A stretch of DNA of 64,000 nt from Moringa oleifera (GCA_021397835.1 JAJFZO010000747.1:2110501-2174500), one strand, 5' to 3'. Positions 1 to 13,291 are shown, numbered from the stretch's first letter. Made by a program: numbers and translations. The notes: generated by a model from the letters alone, not told the origin.

Positions 1-30
1 ATGATTTGATTCATACATCAATCTTAGCAC

Positions 31-50
31 AGAGAGAGAGAGAGAGAGAG
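31..50. repeat. (GA)n microsatellite in UFL1 intron
   Basis: Ten AG units in intron sequence upstream of the first visible UFL1 exon. Confidence 0.9.
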
Positions 51-240
51 CTTTTTCCCTTGGCTTTGATAAACTGTAAAACATTTAGTCCTTGTTCATT
101 CTCTTAATTTATATCGATATGCAACTGAATTAACCATAATGACTGGTTATACACTCTACATAATATGTTACCTTATTTTACTTTCTTTGCTGGGGAAATG
201 AACTTTCAACACACTGGACGTATTTGATCTTACTCTTTAG

Positions 241-3200
241 ACGTTTTCCTACGCCGGTGCAGAATTCTTTTATCAGCTACGATGCTTTGCACAAACTTGG
301 AATTTCTCAGCCTGTACAGTTCTTGCAGGTATTTTATTGCTTCAATGTTAGCTTAATATTTCTGGAATCTATTAGGTTATTAAGTTTCTGTATAATGACT
401 GAACTGTATTTGAGGTTTTATCTTTGGTTATTAAGCTACTAAACTTTGTGGTTTTACTCCAATTTAGTCCAGGTATCCTGAAGGTATACCTTTAATTACT
501 GCATTTGTTCACCCTTCGATGATTGAGATGTTGGACTCTACTGCTGAGGATGCCATTGAAAGAAATAGCTGGTAATGGCTACAGTTGAGTATTATTATTA
601 TTTTTCTTTGCATTGCTTTCTTCTCATCATTTATTGAATCGATAAGCGGGTTTTTTTTTTTTGAAGTACGAAGCATATCATTGTACTTGCTTGAAAATGT
701 GAAGGTAAATTATTGCCTTTGTGTTCTTATTCCTTCCGAAGTGGTTTTTCACTTCATAATATTTGCTTCAGGGGTTAGGTTGATAATTAAGGTGGCTTGA
801 GTTGAATAAAGTTTAATGCCTATGAAGTTACTACAGCTTATGGATTTTACTCATCATAGTCGGAACCATGATAAGGTAGAAAATAGTAGCCAGATACCTG
901 CATTTGCTGTATGCCTGTTGAACCTCTTATAACTTTCCAAGTTGTTCATTTCAAAATTCCACCAGTCTACATGATGGTGTGTCAGAAGATAGCAAGATAT
1001 TCTAATTTTATATTGTTTGTTAGAGAAATATAGAACACAATGAAAAATTGCATTTCTTGTTCTCTAAGTCTCTCATTTGTTCAATCTTTTTTCTCTAATC
1101 TTTTTTTTTTTTTTTTTTGTAAACTTTGAATTGTCAGTTGCAGAGACCAAGAAAAATGCCCCAGTAAGAGAGAAAATATTATAACAGAAACAGTTACATG
1201 ATAAAGTTTTGAGGATCAGTTACACCTTTATTCTTTTTGGGGCTGTTATTTTTCTTTCTCGTTCCTTTTTTTGTAAAAAAAAAAAAAATTCTTAAGAATT
1301 TGACAGTTGCTCTAGTTGATGCATAGATTCTAACTTGTTGTTACTATGATGCTTTTAACCATTTGTCCAGAATTTCCTGTTGCTTCTAGTATGCATTGTT
1401 GTTATTTTATCTTGGCTTAAGAGGAAGACCAAAATCAATGACCGTTACTCTGTCAATGTCGCTGGTAGGTGGATCTCTTGATGTGCTTAACTGGTTGTTA
1501 AAGCACTCAATTGTTTGTAGAAAACTTTTGGCTTTTCATGGAAGGATGATCGTGAAACAATTCTTGCATGTGATCTTTCTCTGTTGTTCAGGCTGTTCGC
1601 TTTTTCCTTTCCTTTTTTTTTTTTTTTTTTTGTAGCTGACATACTTGTATGGACTTGTGCAGGATAGATTCCCTTTCTGTATTACCTGCATCCTTTGGAT
1701 CCCAAGATGCATCTAAGATTTTGTTACTGTGTCCATCTGTTCAGTCGGCTCTTAAGGTGATTTTCTGTCTCTCAGTGGTTGTTCATTCACCTAAATTTTT
1801 TATGTATGCCCATTTATTTTGTGTTTCTTTGTAGGCAAACAAGGCTCTCATGCTGGGGGAGTCCGTTATATTTAGCAGTAGCTTTTTCAAGGTATAACTT
1901 CAACTTCAATCTCATTGGTGGTTCCTGATGAAATTTTAGGAAGTACTTGCTCCTGTGTTGCTCTCTTCTTTGACCCCTTGATCCTGAAATGAATTATATC
2001 ATGATTTGTGAACTATGCTTGTGTGCTCCTCTCTTTCTCACTCTCTCCCCTTCCTTGCCTCTTCTCTATTTGTTTGACTGTGTGAGCTTCATGGCTGACG
2101 TGTGTTAGGATGCCAAGTAGTGATCATAGTAAGTCTGATATACTTCATATCATTTTTGTCTCTGACTGAGATTCTGATGCCAATAGTTTATTTATTTTTC
2201 CCCATTACCTAGGAGATATATGATCGCATTGAAAAAGAGATGGAAGCTTTTAGTCTCTCAAGGTCTTCTCGTATGACTATGAGCGGTGATTCAGATTCTG
2301 TCAAAGAAGCCAAAGTTGGACATTATTCAGGCAGGTCCAGTGAGTCAATGGAAACTGGTAATGAGAGTGGTAGCAGTAGACATGTTATGGAAAAAGGATC
2401 GAAGAAGAAAAAGGGTAAATCTGCTGGGACAAAAACAGTTCCACCTGAAATTGGTCTGGATGATCAGGAGTACATCCCTACCAAATCAAAGAAAAATAAG
2501 AAAGGTAGGGATGCAATTTCTTCACAGGTGGTTGACTTGAAAGCAGGAGCTAAGAAAGATTTGATTAAGACGCAAGAAGAAAATCAGAGTGTTCCTTCAG
2601 AAGAATGGATAATACAAAAGATCATGACCTTGGTTCCTGATTTTGAAGAACAAGGTCTGTTAATTTTAGTCATATGTTTATTGAGCACATTTTAGGTTCT
2701 ATAATCAATTCTGAAACAAGCCGTTCTGTGATTTGGCAGGCATAGATGATCCTGAAACAATTCTTAGACACCTAGCAAATCATATGAGACCTATGCTAAT
2801 AAGTTCTTTGAAGGAGAGAAGAAAGGCACTGTTCACAAAAAGTGCAGAGAGAATGAAACGCTTGCTTGATGACCTGCAGAAGAAACTTGATGAGGTTGGC
2901 TCTATGGCATTTATGTTTTCATTTTTTTCACCTGTTTCATGATTATTTCCTATATCCTATTTGTCTTGTAAAATTTGGCCATCATTTGAATTGCCTTGTA
3001 TCCTGATGTTCTGTTCTATGCTTTTGGCTTTTTGGGTCCTTGGTAGTCTTTCTTAAATATGCAGCTGTATGAAAAAGCATTGGATTTGTTTGAGGATGAC
3101 CAGTCAACTTCAGTAAGTTCTTCTTACATCCCATGGATGTTCTAAGAGGTTGCTATATGGTGGCAGAATGGTAAACAAAAATGGATTTATGTGCCTTTTA

Positions 3201-6200
3201 CAGGTTATTTTACACAGACATTTGTTACGAACAACAGGTGCTTCTATTGCGGACATTCTATTTCATTACTTGGTAGGACTTAGACACTGTTTGACTTTTT
3301 CTGTTCACCTTTGTCTTGGTCCTAATAGGTTATTTGGAAATTTGAGAGATGAACTAATGCCTTGATTCATCAATGTAGGATGTCCGCAACAAATTAAAGA
3401 ATGGAATTGAAGTTGAAGATTCTGAAAGTCAGGCTTCTGTTTCACATAGCCCTGGGGAGAGAACTGCTCTTGTATGAAATACTCTGCCACTGTGTCTAGT
3501 TCCTTGGGAAATGATTTGCATTAGAACTTTAGAAAAGGCTCCATGATGATTAAACTTTTTCGTGTGTTTTCTTGTTCCATGTTCTTCTTGTGCAGGCGAA
3601 GAGTTTTCCTGGATCACTTTCAAAGAAGGCGCTTACTGTAGTTGCAGCTATGGAAGGGAAGGTAAGCTGTTAGTCAGAAAAGAAATTCTTGCTTATTGAT
3701 ATTTATATCACAGAAATAGTTGTCTCTGGAAACTGTTTAATGGGTTTCCATTGGGAACCAATTGACTGTAAATCATATCCGTCTTTGTAATTTAAAAAGT
3801 ATATATGTTTTGATCAATTTTCTTTCTTCAGTTTCTTGAATTCCTCACTTTTTTTTTTTTTCCTGGTTTTCTAATGTTAGTATTTTCTTTGAAGTTTTTC
3901 GTCCATTTTTTCTTGTGCCAATTTGCAACTACCATGTGTTTCTGTCTTTGGTTTCATAGTTTCTCCAGCCACCCTTGTCCTTTCCATGTCACTGTATGAG
4001 GACCTTCTAGTAAGATTTGCCTCTTGAAGATAGTTATTAAATATGCTTCAGAGCGGAATGCCACAAAGTAGTTCTTGTTTACTTGCTTGTAATAATTGGT
4101 TATACCTTGCTTATTGTTCTGTTTCTTGCAATTATACAGCTGTTAGAGGAGTTTGTAGATTTGAAAATGTAGAGGAACTTGTAGATTCTGTGTACTTCCT
4201 ATATGTAATTATCTATGATAGAGTTGCACCTCCTTGGTGCTTTTGTAAATAAAATAGGTATCTTGTCCCGAACATGTGTGTGTGTATGCATACAGCCTTT
4301 AGAATATGTGATTGATATACTGGACACTTGCCAAATATTGCATTTTCATTTATTGGAACATACTGTGAAGATTTTTAACTTAGAATGTCCTATGCATCAG
4401 AATGTGGAGATATTCGTGACTGCATTGAGAGACATAGCAGAGGAGAGGTAGTTGTCTGCCTTGATTTGTCAGTTTGTGACATCCATGTTATCCACATGAC
4501 ATCTTTATTTGTATCTACTGGTATGCTTCCTTTTTTGCAGTGGCTTGATGTTGAAAAAGCTTGACAAGAAATTGGAGAAAACTCTTCTTCATTCATATCG
4601 CAAGGTAGACCTGCTTTCAGCTTTCATGATAATATCAAAATTATCTGTGTCTACTAATAGAATTGGTTCATGTTTTTTACATTCATAATCCATCATGGGT
4701 TTATATGCTGCCTTTTATAAGTGTCTTATTTCTTGTTTGTGGTGTTCTCTTGTTGCTTCAACAATGATGATGATGCATGAAACCTGTATTGGTTCATGGT
4801 GCCTTCAGCTAATTCATTGTTAATCTTAATCTGTTTAAGGTTTTAGGTCTTTTTTTTTTTCTCTCTAACTTTTTCTGTATCGTTTTACAACTCACAAGGC
4901 TGAGATATGATTAGAACTGTAGAGAAACACATTCCTCTTATCTGAGCTTTTGATTTATGCATCGACAGATTAGTGAGAGTAAAGTTGTGATTTGTAAAGC
5001 TTCTTAGAATTTATGTCCTTTCTTATTATGTTGTGGCAGGATTTGACATCTCAAGTTTCTGCTGAATCTGACTCTGTTCCTCTTCTAGCAAAAGTTGTTT
5101 CTCTACTTTATATTCAGGTCAGTTTATGTAAGGTGTTTTGAGTTCTATGCTGCTCAGTTAACTTTTATTATTCTAAAATGTTGAATGCGATTTGTTTGTT
5201 TACAGGTTCACAATAAAGCTCTTCAAGCTCCAGGACGGGCCATTGCTATTGCTGTTTCTCGATTGAAGGTATGGGTTATAACATCTACTAATTGCCATCA
5301 ATGGTTCTCACTTTAAAAGCCTTCTCCAATAGCATGAATGAAATTCTTTATTTCATTTTTCTTTTTCATGCAGCCAGTGGAGAAGTGAAGAAATCAATAG
5401 GTCATGTAAAAGAATTAAAAATTACTGTAGCCATGTAATAGCAATATACAAACACTCCAATTTGTTACTGTACCCACTTTATGACAATAGACTAACGCAA
5501 CAATTTGTTGGTTGATTTGAGTTTGGATTGATAAAACCTGTGGCAGGTCTTATCCAAATATATGAATAGAAGTTCCGTTAGGGATTTTGGTGGTCTAACG
5601 TATTGCCAGAAACTAATTTAGTTAATCTAGAAAATGTTCTTTGGTATCTTCACTTCACTTATATCATTGAACCTAGAATCGCCAGAGTAATGCACTTTGT
5701 ATTTGGTGGTGGCAGCGAAAGACAGATTCCCCTAAGTTTTAATTGCTAAATACGAATGTATTGTTAAAAAGCACAAAAGCAAGGATTCTCTCTCTCTCTC
5801 TCTCTTTCTCTCACTCATAGTGGTAGGCATAAGAAGACCATTTTGGCAATTATTGTTGTTCTGCTATATAGGAATTCGACGTTAGTGTAAAGAATGCATG
5901 GTTTAAAATTGGTTTCCATTGCTAAAAGATGTAGAAGGATTTTGGTTGGTCACATTCTGTTCATTGTGTTATTATTTCAAATGTTCTTTTAAAATGCGTC
6001 TCAACTGTTCAGGACAAACTAGATGGTTCAGCATACAAGATATTGACAGATTACCAAACCGCAACAGTGACCCTTTTAGCTCTTATATCAGCTTCAACCA
6101 GCAACGTGAGTATTTTATGCATTTCCTGCTCTAGGTTTTCAATTTAACAAATATTTTTCATTATTACAAGTGATCCTTCATGCTGCTCAGGCTTGACTTC

Positions 6201-6331
6201 TTTATTTCTTACTCTGTATTATGAATCAGGAAGAAGACTGTTCATCTGATAGAATTTTGAGTAAGAGAGAGCTCCTGGAGAGCCAAATGCCTGCACTGAA
6301 AGGCCTGGTTTTGGGCACTGCACAATCTTGA
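241..6331 (+). CDS. UFL1: E3 UFM1-protein ligase 1 (UFL1) homologue, 5' part outside window
   Basis: UFL1 transfers the ubiquitin-like protein UFM1 to substrates such as ER-bound ribosomes. Coding exons as I read them: 241-328, 468-571, 1663-1756, 1835-1891, 2213-2654, 2740-2894, 3065-3112, 3204-3272, 3379-3471, 3596-3661, 4401-4447, 4541-4604, 5040-5117, 5206-5268, 6013-6105, 6230-6331. Phase carries through all junctions, giving 553 residues to a TGA. The first visible exon reads ISYDALHKLGISQPVQFLQ, followed by a stretch typical of plant UFL1. The 442-base exon encodes a lysine-rich linker (EKGSKKKKGKSAG), as in other UFL1 proteins. Family members are about 800 residues, so roughly the first 250 lie left of base 1. 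Neighbouring tandem genes share its strand but not its function. Identification rests on remembered family sequence; confidence is high for the family and good for exon borders. Confidence 0.9.
5788..5812. repeat. (CT)n microsatellite in UFL1 intron
   Basis: CT-rich tract with one TTT interruption, in the intron between the exons ending 5268 and starting 6013. Confidence 0.85.
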
Positions 6332-6942
6332 GTTATCAAATCCATCAAAGTTTACCACCTGATGTATACTTGCATTAAAGGTGTTTCGTTTCTCACCGAA
6401 GAACATATGACAATGTATCTGTGAACTGGTTGCCAATGGCTCATCTTTTGTATTCCAGAGCCAGAATCTAGGATTGTCTCAGAACTAGGATCGACAGGAG
6501 AAGCTCATCTTTCACATTTGAGCACACTTGTTTGTCTTCTATCTGTCAATTGGGTAACTGTGTCAATAAAAAAGAATTTTTTTTTCTCATGGAGATATAA
6601 TGACATGTAATAAGAATGAGTTTGTCTATTAACAAATCAGCCTATTAGATTGAATTTTCTAATCTTTGGACCCCTTTTTGAGGAAGAATTTGAAAGGAAT
6701 AAAATTAGTTACATACTTTGCTGTGGCATTGTTATCCTTCTGTCAAGCCGGTATTTAACTTTCATGAAGGTCTGGTTAGCTTGATATGGTCTGGATTAAG
6801 TTGATATTTATTATTGAACTTTGAATTTATCAATGAAATTCGATGCTCTTAGTTGTTGTTTAGTGCCGGTGGAGTCGCTCTTGTCAATACTATATTACAA
6901 TTTGCAGTGTAAAAGCATTTCCCCTAAGATCTGAAACCAATC
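6332..6942 (+). other. UFL1 3' UTR and spacer
   Basis: Follows the UFL1 stop. An AATAAA polyadenylation signal lies at 6565-6570, about 235 bases after the stop, and a T-rich stretch follows. The rest is spacer and the presumed promoter and leader of the next gene. No further gene is seen. Confidence 0.5.
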
Positions 6943-8361
6943 ATGGAGAACTGGAAGTTAGCAGTAGAACTCATGCTTCTAGCTCTGTCTAGTTTCACAT
7001 CCCATGCTTCCTTCGGTAAGTCTACAATTTACCTAGCTAATCTCTTGTTTCTATCTGGCTTTCTTTTTTCTGGGCAACCAAACAGGACCTAGATAGCCCT
7101 GAAAGGAAGAGAAAGAAGCCATCTTTGGTATGCGCAAGTGCCGTAAGTTTCTAATTTCTTCTGTTCCAGATCCTTATTGGCTCAACATAGACAGTGGAGG
7201 CACACACCCTTATGGTGATCCAGTAACCAATGCACCTTGGTATCCTGACGGTGCCTTCATACAATCAGGACAGAAAGAAGAAACCAAAGATGGACGAAAC
7301 TTTCAGTATCCATTGAATACACTGCTCTCTTTCCCTACGGGAACCAACAACTGTTACTATCTGCCATTGATAATGAAAGGGAAATACATTATCCGTGCTG
7401 GTTTCTACTACGGTAACTATGATGGACTCTCTAAGCCTCCAACTTTTGCTCTTGAAATTGATGGAAACATATCGGTGACAGTCAATACTTCTGTTAGTAA
7501 TGATCCAATCTTCCATGAGGTTATGTTTGTGAACCAGAAGGAGCGTATCACTGTCTGCCTGATCAGGACTCAGACAGGGAATACTCCTTTCATTAATTCT
7601 CTCGAAGTGGCATTTGTTGCCGATGATGTCTACAAGTTTATGAGCAATGACACTGTTTTGTACCTTGAAAGAAGAATCAACTATGGCGCTAAGTCCAGTG
7701 AAAAGTAAGTAAATTTCTTAAAGTTAATGTTTTTTAAAGTTTGATCTTTTTTTCAAAGTGTACTTGATATGAGATTTTTTTTTTCTAAAATTTTTACAGA
7801 AACCGGTTTCCTCGCTTTGAAGAAGAATATAACCGGATATGGACCCCAGAAGAACTGCCTGGATACCCAAGTCGATCACTAGACAGCAGTGAACCACACA
7901 CTGCAGAAAACAGCCCTCCCTATGAAGTGCTGAAATCAGCTTCTGAAGCAGAAAACCCGTCTGATTCAATTTTCCTGCCTACCACATTATACCAGCAAAC
8001 CCAGCTACCGACCTACTTTGTGTTCTATTTCCTGGAAACAGAGAATTGGTATCCTAATGAAACCAGGAAGGTTGCCATATACATTGATGGAAGACAGAAG
8101 AATGTCACAAATGTTACTTATGATTGCAGGGTAGTCTCAGTTTATCCTGTTAACATTACAGGCACAGCAAATGTAACTATATCTCCCGCTGAAGGCACCA
8201 CCAGGCCTCCCCTCATCAGTGCCATGGAAGTGTTCTCAGAAATCAGACGTTCAGCTCCTCCTGTTGAGGTTTCTAAAGCTGATTGTGTGATGTGTTTCTC
8301 TTCAATGTTCTTAATCCTGGTCTGGATATTTTCTTTCAATACTTTATATGGTTTCTTTTAG
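6943..8361 (+). CDS. Secreted malectin-like protein 1, putative GPI-anchored
   Basis: Three exons, 6943-7015, 7170-7704 and 7800-8361, give 389 residues. The ATG at 6943 opens a hydrophobic signal peptide (MENWKLAVELMLLALSSF). The body is one plant Malectin_like domain (the type on CrRLK1L and LRR-I receptor kinases): an N-terminal half with RAGFYYGNYDG at about residues 110-120 and a C-terminal half with YFVFYFLE, KVAIYIDG and NITGTANVTISPAEGT. No LRR or kinase follows. The protein ends in a hydrophobic run straight after SKADC with no basic cytosolic tail, which suggests a GPI-attachment signal, although a C-terminal membrane anchor is possible. Exon 2 is 535 bases, exactly the length in the next gene, showing tandem duplication. 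Ligand unknown; binding to cell-wall sugars is only inferred from the fold. Confidence 0.85.
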
Positions 8362-9309
8362 GTTGGACTGACATTTTGAAACTCCTGTTCTGATTTCCAT
8401 CTGGATGTATGTTCTGAACAAAGATCTCAAAGTACAGTTCAATGCTTGCTCCTGTCTTTAAGGACTGAACTGGGATCTGCAGGGAGCCAAGGGCATTGCC
8501 TGCACTGAAAGATCATTGGAGCAATATCAAATAGATCATCCCATGAGTATTTAAGCTATCAGGCTTATTCAACTGGACTGAAAAATTCAAGCCATTTTAT
8601 CAGAACCAAAATAAAAGCAAACACAATCATCATGAGAAATTGATGCTTTCCTTAAGGATATTCGATTCAGTAGGAAATTTTTTAGAGTTCCAATCTCAGC
8701 AAACCGTCAGAATGAGAATGGAAAGTTGATATTTGAGTTACATTACCTCTTAAATATTATTGACTAAGCTCAGAATCCCCAACTTCAAACAATACTTTGT
8801 GGATGAAGAGCTACAACAAATATTATTCTCTACTTAAATAAGTTTTCTTTTTTCTTCTATAAGATAACGTGTTTTGTAAAAACTCGCATTTTTTAAGAGA
8901 TAAAACTGTGCAATCACAATAGTATCAATAATCTCCGATCTTAGTCGAGCTTCAAATACATGCCGGAAAAGGCATCTGCTCAGACTCTGAAGTTACCAAT
9001 ACAATAAGCTATATCACTTGGAATTCTGGTTGCTGGCCTATGTTGCTGATGATGACTCAGAGGGTAATCTTAGGACGTTTCTTATATTGTCTTGGTGACT
9101 CATGTAATAGAGACAGGTGGCAGATTTTGATATTAACATAAAAACAACTGATTCCTCATTGGATACAGCTCTTTCTTGTCCCTGACTCTGTTTGCCGGAG
9201 CCACTGCAGGTTTTAATACTATATAAGAAAGAAACTTGAGTTCCTCATCAATTTTAAGATCTTCTTCTAGTTATCTGATAACATCTCTATCTTTCACAGG
9301 CTGTAAACA
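8362..9309. other. Spacer between malectin-like genes 1 and 2
   Basis: No coding sequence recognised. The right end holds a TATA-like ACTATATAAG at about 9218-9227, some 85 bases before the next ATG, and serves as the likely promoter of malectin-like gene 2. The left end is the 3' UTR of gene 1. Confidence 0.4.
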
Positions 9310-10690
9310 ATGGCAAAAAGCATCCCAGCATTGGCAATACTATTGATGTTCACAGCAATTGCAACACTCAGATCAGCTCATGACTTCAGTAAGTAACACA
9401 TAAACACTAAGTTCAGATTTCTCTGATTGTTTCCGTTTTCCTTTGCTCTCTAGAAGAGACAAAGCCTGCAAGTTTCATCAATGGAAGCTTAGTTGTTGTT
9501 TGATACTATTTCAGGCCTTTGGCTGAGTATAGACTGTGGGTCAAGCTTAGACATGTGGGATCCAACCATTTCAGTCACATGGGTAGGCGATGATGAATAT
9601 GTGAAAGAAGGAGAAAGCAAGTTCATCCAGGGAAATCAAGTCCTATCAATGCTTTCAATGAATACTTTACGTTCCTTCCCAAAGGGTGTAATTAATTGTT
9701 ACTATATTCCATTGGAATTGCCCGGAAAGTACCTTCTTCGTGCAGGTTTCTACTATGCCAACTACGACAATATCTCCCAGCCTCCAACGTTTGATCTTGA
9801 GATCAATGGCAACATATTAGTGACTGTGGACACTTCCCTCGGCGATGAGCCTATCTTCCATGAAGTGATGTTTGCCACACAAAAGAAGCTACTCCCTGTC
9901 TGCTTGATACAAACACAAAATGGACAAGTACCCTTCATTTCTTCGATTGAAACTGCGTCTATTCATGAAGAAGTTTATGCATTTATGAGCAATGACACAG
10001 CTTTACACCTGGAAAGCAGGATCAACTATGGTGCCAACAGCAGTATCCTGTAAGAATCTCCCCTTGGAATCTTTATCTGAATTCTTGAAGTGAAACCCGG
10101 CTAACCTGTGACATAACCATTTTGTTCTACTAATTTCCAGGGAACCTTTTGACAGGCTTGATGATAAATACAACCGAGTCTGGGAGCCAAAGCAGTTGCC
10201 TGACTATCAGAATGTGACCTCCGGGATCAACCAGGCAGAGGCAGATAACTGTCCTCCCTTCGAAGTCCTACATTACGCCATTGAAGCGAAAAACATTAAC
10301 GAGTCCATCTTTTTGCCCATTACTTTTCACCAGAAGACTCAACTGTCAGCCTATTTTGTGTTCTACATAGTAGGATCAGATAAGTACCCACCTGCCAATG
10401 AAACCAGGAAGGTTGCTGTATACATTAATGGTGAAGAAAAGAATGTAACTGAGATCCATGGAACGTATGTCTGCAAGGTAGTGACAGTGTATCCTGTTAA
10501 CGTTACTGGTACAGCCAACGTGACTATATCTCCAGCTGAGGGAACCACAATTCCTGCGATGATCAATGCCATGGAAGTTTTCTCCAGGATTAATGTTTCC
10601 AGTCCAGTTTCGAGGGCTGAATATGTGCTTCCTTTATCTTCAATGCCTCTTGTCTTGGTCTGTTTTCTTGGAGTATTTCCATGGTTTTGA
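9310..10690 (+). CDS. Secreted malectin-like protein 2, putative GPI-anchored
   Basis: Exons 9310-9388, 9515-10049 and 10141-10690 give 387 residues. A signal peptide (MAKSIPALAILLMFTAIATL) precedes SLWLSIDCGSSLD, the usual start of the plant malectin-like domain. RAGFYYANYDN, PIFHEVMFATQKK and the C-terminal half with KVAVYINGEEKNVT match gene 1 closely, and intron positions and phases are the same. Several N-X-S/T sequons suggest heavy glycosylation. The chain ends VLPLSSMPLVLVCFLGVFPWF-type hydrophobic after a polar VSRAEY, again without a cytosolic tail, so GPI anchoring is the simplest reading. No kinase or LRR. This is the intact middle copy of the tandem array; function is not known. 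Confidence 0.85.
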
Positions 10691-11364
10691 TGAACAAATA
10701 TATATTTTATTCTCTCGGAAATTGATAAGATCCCTTGAAGATGTACCGATCATGTACATTTCAATTGCTTGCTTGAAAGAGAAAGCTACATCTATATAAT
10801 TCAAGGTGGCAGACAAATTAAACTACACTTCATGCCCTGTCTGAACCAAAGTCTATCACTTCAATTTAAACAGCCCTATGTTCATGTCCCTTCTTGCCCC
10901 AAAACATAAGTAAATGGGTGTCTATGGAAAGTCTCAAAAGAGACAAAACATTAATAGGCATAAGCATCAAAGAAAATGCGGACATTTTCTTGTAACTTTC
11001 ATACTGAATATAGGCTTACACCCTCCAAAAATGAACCATAGATATTAACTATGTTGGATAAGCCAACGTCAAACTCGGAAAATTTTCATAGCTGTCTCCA
11101 ATTCAACTTCAACGTTGACGTCAAGAACAAGGCTTGCTTGATATGTCGTGTGCTCATGACAACGCAAGTGAGTACTAAATTCAGACTCCAATAGATTGTG
11201 GTTTGTCTTTGTCACTTACTCATTAGATCATGGAACGTACCAAGAGCTTCAGACAAAACATCATTTTCTTTTGTCCATGCATGCATGTGTTGTATATAGC
11301 AATGTAGCTCCTATGATCTTATCAGTAAACCAACCTCTCTCCCTCTCGATCTTTCTCCTTCGAT
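10691..11364. other. Spacer between malectin-like genes 2 and 3
   Basis: Contains the 3' UTR of gene 2 and the upstream region of gene 3. A CT-rich leader-like stretch (11333-11362) precedes the gene 3 ATG. No other gene or repeat recognised. Confidence 0.4.
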
Positions 11365-12712
11365 ATGAAGAATTGGATCTGTTTTCTGATTTTGCTATCC
11401 CTTTTCTTGAAGAATTCTGATTCGGAAGAAGGTGGTAGGTCTTCTATACCTCTTTTGCTTCATGTTCTCTAAACGCCGGAAGATTTTTTCATATAACAGT
11501 TTCTCCAACTATTTTCGTAGAATTCAAATATCTAGAACTAAGCATTGATTGCGGAGCGCCGACGGAGCAACGCCGGGGAAACAGCACGTGGAGAACAGAT
11601 GAAGCATATGTAGAAGGTGGAGTGAACAAGGAGGTCTCAATAAGACCAACCGATAACGATGAAGAACTCAACACTCTCCGGTACTTTCCTGCAGGCAACA
11701 AAAACTGCTACACATTGCCAATCTACAGTTCGAGAAAGTACCTAATCCGTGCCGGTTTCTACTATGGCAACTACGACGGCCTGTCCAGGCCTCCAACTTT
11801 TAATCTATACATCAACGGCCAGCTCTGGAAGATGATCTACGGCGATGAACCGTCGTACGTGGAAATCATTTACCCCAACCTGTGGGGAGATGTTGAGTTG
11901 TGTCTGGTGAGATTAGCCATAGATCAACATCCATTCATTTCTTCCATCGAGCTGGAGCTCATACCGGAAGAGTTCTACAGGTTGACGGAGAGCGACACTG
12001 TGTTGAGCCTTCAGAGAAGGTCTAACTTCGGCGGGAATCGTGATATCAGGTAAGTATATAAGTTGATCACCAACTGAAGATCAAAATCAGTGAATTATTC
12101 AACTAGGTTGGAAAACTTGATCATGTTATTTACTACGATAATTCAGAGAGGTAAAATGTTTTGTAGGGAAGCAATAATCCCTGGTGGGGAGGCATACAGA
12201 CGGATCTGGAAACTGCAAGCACTACCTGGATACCAAAATCTGACGTCCAACACAACATGGAGAGACTCGTATGTCGAAAACTCACCTCCATTTCTGGTGC
12301 TGGCAGATGCTGTTGCTCCCGAGAAGGCTTCAGATCCAATTTCAATGTGGATTTATCTTCCTGAGGGTACCCAGAGAGCCTACTTTGTGTTATACTTCAA
12401 GGAGCCTGATCGGTGGCCCCTGTTAGCCACACCAGGAGGTTTGATATCTATTTAGATGGCCGCAACAAGGCCAGTGTTCAGATCCTACAAAATGGGACTG
12501 CCCAGGTTCTGTCACTTTACCCTGTTACCGTTTCTGATGGTGTCAATTTGACTATATCACCTGCGTGGGGGTCAACTTCTCCACCCATTCTGAATGCCAT
12601 GGAGGTGTTTACTTCCTTTGAGCTGTCTGGTGCCACCATCAACAGCTCTCGCTGTTGTCCTTTAATGGTGGTTGTTGTCCTTGTCTTCAATGTTTTTGTT
12701 TTGCTTGGATGA
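11365..12712 (+). pseudogene. Malectin-like gene 3, broken by a one-base frameshift
   Basis: Same architecture as the two upstream genes: signal-peptide exon from the ATG at 11365 to a GTAGGT donor (exon end 11434; 11431 is an alternative in the same phase), exon 11521-12049, exon 12167 onward. The protein aligns with genes 1 and 2 through YFVLYFKEPDRW. It then leaves frame at the C run 12417-12420 and stops at 12453-12455 after 295 residues. The frame that continues the family sequence (RRFDIYLDGRNKA through AMEVF and a hydrophobic tail VVVVLVFNVFVLLG) runs to the TGA at 12712. One missing C in the run explains the break. Either a recent pseudogene, an allele, or a sequencing error; splice sites and everything else look healthy. 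If real, the product loses half the domain and its membrane anchor. Confidence 0.75.
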
Positions 12713-13291
12713 AGCAACAACTTGCCTTGCTGCTTTCCAGATCCCAACGTAATCGATCAGTGCTCATGTAATAAATTGCTAAATGCATATGCTGTCTCAC
12801 TTACACATTCAAAGTATGATCTATTTTTTCTGGTCCAGGTGACTCTTCATTTGCTTGTTGTACACTAATAGCAATACAAAGAGCAATTAATATGAAACAT
12901 CTTCCAATGGTTACTCCACACAACAAAACATTGGAGGAAATCAAGTATTCAATCTTTTCCTAACATAAGAAGGTAAATCAAAAAACTCTTAAAACCAAAT
13001 CTGCTCCACTGAAAATGCTATGTGAGCAGGTAATGGTCATCAAAGGGTATAAGCTGGTTCATTCTTTGAGCTTAGTGCCACTGCAAACTGTTGAAGCATC
13101 TCTTTGATTTAGCGCTGATTTATACTTTGGTTATAAAATAGGGCATAAAGATGATAGATAGCTGCAACAAGGTGGACAAGAGAACTGCTAATTGCTAAAT
13201 TCCAAGAACATTTAAAATGCTGGAAATTGGCTTATGTTCTATGAATTGAGTTACATGACTGCGGCTTTACACTGTAAATCAGAAAAACTAA
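12713..13291. other. Convergent 3' spacer (malectin-like 3 / NOT2)
   Basis: The two flanking genes face each other here with 579 bases between stop codons, so the segment holds both 3' UTRs. No further coding sequence recognised. Confidence 0.4.

Noticed and set aside
7265..7516. Open frame on the minus strand within malectin-like gene 1
   Set aside because: It is a shadow of the real exon on the + strand; no signal, domain or homologue is visible. The same holds for minus-strand frames over ECA, HERK1 and the chitinase-like gene.
12411..12440. A small intron as explanation for the frameshift in malectin-like gene 3
   Set aside because: The only GT...AG pair that would fix the frame spans about 14 bases, too short for a plant intron, and the two sister genes have no intron there.
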